Assembly: GCA_030762175.1 (NCBI GenBank)
Contig: CM060831.1
Coordinates: 74,402,001 to 74,466,000, forward strand
From: Metallyticus violacea
Taxonomy: Eukaryota > Arthropoda > Insecta > Mantodea > Metallyticidae
Direction of reading: 5' to 3'
Length of the DNA stretch: 64,000 nt
A program made the position numbers and the translations under genes. The notes below the pieces were generated by a model, which saw only the letters and a program-made list of their open reading frames with translations, ran no database searches and had not been told where the DNA came from. Below, piece after piece: positions 58,453 to 64,000 of this stretch (position 1 is its first letter; every line of letters starts with the position of its first letter).

Positions 58453-60761
58453 AAGCGTTCAATATCTAAACCCACCATCTCCACTTACTATGAGCATTTA
58501 CTCGTAAATGGCGGTGGAAAATCATCTACACCCTCTCCAAAGAAGGCCGAAATAGATAATGTCACCATTTCTCCGTGTTATATGGTGCTGAAAGCGTGCC
58601 TAAATTTCAATATCCGCCAACTGCAGCTCCTAATTATGCGATTTAAAAGTTTCATACGCACCGACGCCATATATATCAACTAACAAAGCACCTTATTATT
58701 TTCCCGTTACGTCTTGTATTACGTCAGTTAATTGCATTCACAAGAAGGTTCGTTGCTCCTGTTTTCTTGTACATTATCAACTGTAGGGTTGCTACAAAAT
58801 TATATAAACCAACGCAGCAAACGCATACACAGAACGGAAGTGTTACGTAGGTCTTCGGACTGGCCAATTAATAAGTCAAAAATTGCAAGCTCTCGTCTCC
58901 CAGTATCTTCAAAGCCTATGCACTCACAACGGATGCGAATCCCAACCATAAATATCTGTGTAACGTTTAAAAATTGTGGAAATAATTTAAGACAAATATG
59001 GAGATTTTTTTCCCCCAGATTCAATGCTTCATATATTTCCACAGTTCAATAAAGTACACTAATTTGAATATTACATATATCCTATTCCAATACAAAAACA
59101 AACGAGATTTTAAAAAGATAAACCTTGAATATATAATAACTATATGGCACAATAAATAGTTGTTAAAGACTATTAAGTTAGGACATACATCCTTTTGACC
59201 GATTATGTTAGAACTTTAAATATTTTGAAAAAAAGAAGAAACTAACACTGCATTTATTGAAATAGGTAATTAAAACCTTTAACTATTTTGAGAGTAAAGT
59301 TTGTGACGACAAGGATGCGGGTAGTCTACGACACATTTTAATTTGTATACAGCAAGAAACTGTAAAATATCGCTTAGGATAATAGTTATTTATAAGAAAG
59401 TAAATTAGAATTTCATTTAGAACGGATAGTTTAGTAATTTTCAGTAGGATATAAAGTATGTTTACTCTCATGTGGCATATGAAAAATCGCATATTATATT
59501 AAGTGAATACAAATCCCAAATAGTTCGTTATTGCATTTCAGACCCCTTTTGATGACAGTAACAATTAATTTTCTAATTCATAATATTTCAGACATTTTCA
59601 TTGTTATAATAAAAGAGTAGGTAAATGTCGCCTATTGTAGTGTTTATTTCATGGTGATTGATTTAAAATCCCTCGCAGTGATGATAAAATAATTTAATTA
59701 ATTTAAAAAAAACATTCAAAACTTTTAAATTAATTTACTGTTGGGTAGCCCACAAAATGCTGTTTCTGGCCACGACGAGCCAGTTTCGAGAGTGCATACA
59801 GCCACTACGGGCCAGCTAATGAAGAAATAATGATGGAGTTGTGTTATCCTAGCTGGTGGCAATTTGAACTCGAGGAAGCGGTTTGTGCTGTCAGTTAAGT
59901 GTTCACATCCGTACACCAAAGAATTGTAACAGTAAAGACAAGGCACTTACCGGTTTTACTATGAAAATATATATGTATAACTTGGTATTTCTACTAAGAC
60001 CAGTATATACATTTGGTGAAAAAGTGTAACATAACAGAGGAAAAAAAAAAACCGAACCCCTTCTGCTTTAAACCTGCTATGGTGGGGGAAGCTCAAGCAC
60101 GATGCTTAAAAGCTCCAAAGAGTCGACATGTAAATTAACACTACAGATATATTGCTTACTTATATTTAGGAGGTGTCGGAATGGTTTTATGTGGGCCATC
60201 TTAAAGAACCTTTTACTACCATCAGTAGATAAAAGGTTTATTTACATTATTCTTTCAGGCAACCAAAAATAAAATAAATAGAATAGGTAAGGGAAAAGTT
60301 GTTCAAACAGGTGAAAGAAAGAGAAAGTTCAGCTGATAAAGATCATCAACGTACTTGAGACATTTTAGAATTTAAACGTTAATTGGATCATACCTGCACA
60401 ATCCTATGATTTGTAACATTCTTCAGAGTAACGATTTAAATGAAATGATATAGCAAGAAATCACGTAAGTTAATATGCATTGCATTGTCATAACAATGAA
60501 CATAATTCATTCGTACGATAAACGTATTATTTTTAACCAGTATTTTATCAAACCTATTTGTTTCCCACCAAAAATATCCAAATAATAGGTTGCGCAAAGA
60601 AATAATGAAAAAGGGATTCTCCAATTAGATATTTACGCCCTTTATAATATTATATAAATATGCAATTCTAAGTATAACTTATAAATTTAAATAATGAATA
60701 TTTAAGGCTCTATTTCGTTATAACATTTGTAAGCATTTTGATGTAAACTATAATAATATGT
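58453..60761. other. AT-rich stretch, nothing recognised
   Basis: A 106-codon forward frame at 58732-59052 with an overlapping reverse frame has unknown content. AAATGGCGGTGG near 58506 is a YY1-like word. The rest shows nothing. Confidence 0.4.
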
Positions 60762-62160
60762 ACGAGGGTACGTCCATTAGTTTCCGGCCTAAAGCTTTTC
60801 TAGGTACGATAAAGACAAAAACTAAATTTCACTTTTCATTATAGTTACCCTTTATTGCAATACACTTCTTGCATCTTTAAATTAATATTTCAACCCGTCC
60901 CCCGTAATAGTCAGAAGTCTTGTCTACGAAATGGGCATAAACAGCATCCATCACTTCTTCGTCACACTTAAATTTCCTTCCTCGAAGGTCCTTGTTAAGT
61001 TTTAAGAACAGGAAATAGTCACTGGGAACTAGATCTGGGCTTTAGCGTGTATAGTCGATCTCCTTGAACCCGCATTTCTTTACAGCTTCCTTTGCAACAA
61101 GAGCTGTGTGCTCAGGCGCGTTGTCGTGAAGAAGGCGCACACCACCACTCAGCTTTCCTCGCCTTTTCTTTTGATGGAAGCACATAGTCTGCGCAGTATG
61201 CCCGCATAGTGCTCTCCATTTATTGTAGTGTTCCTCTCCTTTAAATCCACCGCCACGGGTGGCCGAGGTCATTAAGGATCGGAATCGTAAGCGGGAGGTC
61301 TGGGGTTCGAATCTCGCCAGGACCATCCTCCCTAACTGAGCTTTTTCCAGGTTTTCATCAATCCGTACAAATGGCAAATGCCGTGGAGCTACCCTAAACT
61401 TAGGCCTGGAACGATTCCTTCCTTAAAAATAAATCCTTTCCCAATATATCATTTCATCTCATGTATCACCGGTGTCCATCGCCTGTGGTGCCTCTGTAGC
61501 AAAAACGGGCGTTAAACACCATTCATTCATTCCTTTAAGGCAATGAAAAGCATTCCTTCACAGTCCCAAACTATTATGCCATGATCTTCCTGGTTGACTG
61601 AGTGACTTTTAGAGGCGGTGCTTAGCCGGGTTTACGCCACTCCATTGATTCTCTTTTGGACAAGGGATCATAGTAGAGCACCATCGTTTCATCTCCTGTT
61701 ACAATGGTTTGCACAACTTCTCTCTCGTTGCCACGGCAGAGCTCCAAAAATGCCTGACAACAGATGGCTCTTTTTGCTGCTGCTTTTGGACTGAGTAAAG
61801 ACATCTAGTCACCCATCTTGCACTAACCTTATTAATGTTTAAATGTTCATGAATAATTCGAAGAACTGTTGTTTTAGAAAGGCTCAACCTTGCTTCTATT
61901 TCTGTAACTTTCAGCCGCTGGTCTTCCATAATTTCTCCTTCCACAAGGGCGATGTTTTCAGGAGTGAGCACCTCCAAGGGCTGACCTACACGCTCTTCGT
62001 CTTCAATGCTTTCTCGACCCATTCGTAAATGTTTGGCCCATTCTTTTACAGTAGAATATGAGGGGGATGCTTTCCCATATACACCGTCCAATCACTATTT
62101 AATTTCACTTGGAGTAAGTCCTTCTTTTGTGAAGAACTTAATAATAGCTCGATACTCCAT
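60762..62160 (-). pseudogene. Mariner (D,D34D) transposon with a SINE inserted
   Basis: The reverse strand starts MEYRAIIKFFTKEGLTPSE at 62160 and hits two adjacent stops, then continues DGVYGKASPSYSTVKEWAK, PENIALVEGEI, LSLSKTTVLRIIHEHLN and VSARWV. One frameshift near 61800 leads into CCQAFLELCRGNEREVV and VTGDETMVLYYDP (first catalytic D, 61691-61693). After the SINE at 61245-61530 come NTTINGE-like text, RLLHDNAPEHTA (second D, 61123-61125) and SPDLVPSDYFLFLKL (third D, 61018-61020). Exactly 34 codons separate the second and third D, the mariner signature; one of them is a stop. The left end TACGAGGGTACGTCC (60761 on) looks like the 3' terminal repeat. The matching repeat on the right was not found, so the 5' end is lost or diverged. 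Nonfunctional. Confidence 0.93.
61245..61530 (+). mobile_element. SINE-1 copy inserted in the mariner
   Basis: Complete SINE-1: A box GGCCGAGGTCATTAAGG, B box GGTTCGAATCTC, core GGAGCTACCCTAAACTTAGG, and terminal GTTAAACACC with an ATTC-repeat tail. TCCTTTAA stands at 61237-61244 and 61531-61538, an 8-bp target duplication. The insertion separates the first and second catalytic blocks of the mariner transposase, so it is younger than that mariner. Confidence 0.95.
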
Positions 62161-64000
62161 TTTGAACATGTCACGTTATTCTAAACATAGCCTTCTTAAT
62201 GAAAATATATCTGAACAAATGAACACAGCGGAGTAGAAGTTACAGTTGGAACTATTTACTTAATAGATAAGTGTTTTGTAAAAGTAATAATCCTTACGGC
62301 AAGGCCGGAACCTTATGGACCTACCCTGGTATTTGCAATTAAAGCTGTACTTATACACACTGATATTATGTGAAAAAGAACCATCGCCATATAAAATAAG
62401 TAGCTTCACACAAATATTACACATGAAAGCCCTTTGTTTCCAATGGCAACGTTTACTTATCACAAATGTAAACCATAAGAAAACAATTTCAGCTGCTAAA
62501 GATAGTTTAACAGAAGAATGTGTTCAGAAGCTCAGACGAATTCAAGATTTCATGTAATGACCAAAGAAACACGAAATATAACGGTCCACTTTAAAAAAAA
62601 TTGGGCGCCAGGACGACCGTAGAAAACAAAGGCTTTGCCTCTGTGTTCCCCAAAATCATTTTCTCCATTATTATCATCTTATTAACTCCAGAACATTGTT
62701 CGAACTTTCCATATTAAGTTCGCTGTCCGGAAAATGAAGTATTGAGCTGATTGCGTAAGCGATTACTTGATTTTCTTGGATGAGTGATCTGTATGGGGTG
62801 CCACCATGCTCTATGTGCCCGTTTAACGACCTACTGTCTGTTAGAGATTCAGAGCTAATCAATTTCTCTCTCCGTCATGTGATTGAATTTAAAGCGCTGA
62901 TGATCTATAACAAAGAGCTTGGTATTTTGTCAAGCGTAATTCATGAAAACATACTCTGCTACAGATCATGCGGTTAATAGCATAAACAGGGTTCCATATT
63001 CAGGTGCTGAATAAATGGCATTCCATCCTTGACACAATCGCAATTGTAATAACTAGAAATGAATATCCAATATACGGTTTTTTTATTATACAAACAATAT
63101 TAACCATTTTTATGTTCGAAAATAAGTATTGTTGAAGTAAATAATTAATAAGCATATATTTATGTTGTACAAGAGTATAATAGTCAAATATAAAAAGAAA
63201 CATTAGATGAAATAAACAATGCTTAAAGGATAGTCAGTTATCCGAAAGTCCCTGTTTTCTTATTAATTCTTTCTACATTATTAAATTAAACATTTAATGG
63301 AAATAACTTTAATATAATACAATAATTAGCGGATGTTAGTATTAGGTAAACACTGTTGCTATTTCAGAAAAACATTACCAAAAAAAGTCTCATGCCGCTT
63401 TTAGAGTGTTTAATGTTGTTTTTATAAAGTATAAGTAAGAATTTAGGTAGCTGCTGCTAAATATAATAAATAATTAATTTTTTTCAGGAAGCAGAGAGTG
63501 GTTTGCAATCTGTGGTATGAAGTTTAAAAGTTCACAGTACCACCACACTTAAAACTACGAAAGCGAATCTAACTCCACAGTGTGAACTATATGTAGCTAG
63601 TGTATAATTAAAATGACGCCGAAAAATACAGCAATTCTGGGATAATGCAAAATGCCCCAATTCTCAGATGATAAAGCAACGATAGAGAAATAGTCTAACC
63701 ATTTGTAAGAAAGAATTATCATGTATACTTAACGAAAAAGTCAGAGGGCAAGAAACAGGCAAATCCATGACCAGCCATCAGCATTATCCCCGTGATTATT
63801 CGGAAGTTTAAGACCCTTGTTTTTGGTCCCAACCCAGCTACAAGACAACCATTTCATTTATATTGAGGATATCAGTTGCCACTGTGAACATATAAACTGG
63901 AATTTGAATCTGGCTAAATCAGGACAAACTTTTAAGCCGACATTCTTTTAAAGGATATGTAGAGAAAAACGGAAATGCTTCCATCGTTTACAGCGGCATC
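62161..64000. other. AT-rich stretch, nothing recognised
   Basis: Overlapping short frames at 62315-62557 and 62674-62977 are unrecognised. A T-run followed by CAG near 63478-63489 resembles a splice acceptor but no exon could be attached to it. Confidence 0.4.

Noticed and set aside
63478..63560. Splice acceptor and exon start
   Set aside because: A T-run followed by CAG is present, but no open frame or donor follows within the window.

Overview
The window is eukaryotic, repeat-rich, AT-rich DNA (about two thirds A+T by eye), most likely from an arthropod. I infer this from the density and mix of transposon relics: Tc1/mariner-type transposases, non-LTR retrotransposons and tRNA-derived SINEs. 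A chelicerate is possible but the sequence does not prove it. There are no bacterial-style operons, no rRNA, no intact tRNA gene and no CRISPR array. Apart from three candidate exons I see no host gene. Most long open frames are either trinucleotide microsatellites or transposon remains.

Layout. 0-8 kb: a SINE-1 copy, a second SINE type sharing its core, a 700-bp AGT microsatellite, an RNase H-bearing LINE relic split by a SINE-2, and two SINEs sitting side by side with shared target duplications. 8-20 kb: a fold-back element, the first copy of repeat family B, a GC-rich candidate exon, a SINE-2 piece and the first copy of repeat family A. 20-32 kb: an RTE-like reverse transcriptase fragment, a LINE 3' end with an (ATT)n tail, an 830-bp AGT array, and a roughly 3-kb LINE relic running from endonuclease through reverse transcriptase to the C-terminal zinc knuckle. 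32-50 kb: mostly unrecognised AT-rich DNA with a second and third copy of family B, a Tigger/pogo-like relic without a catalytic core, a LINE fragment, more SINEs and a mariner N-terminus. 50-64 kb: the second copy of family A with an adjacent cysteine-rich open frame. It also holds a Tc1-like transposase gene broken by both a mariner-like element and a SINE, a candidate TATA-driven first exon, and a D,D34D mariner carrying a SINE.

The clearest structure is nesting. At least four loci show one mobile element inserted into or beside another with readable target duplications, so relative ages can be ordered from sequence alone. The best candidates for something undescribed are repeat families A and B, which recur two and three times, carry conserved secondary-structure elements and encode nothing I can recognise. 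I found no evidence of a novel multi-gene system.
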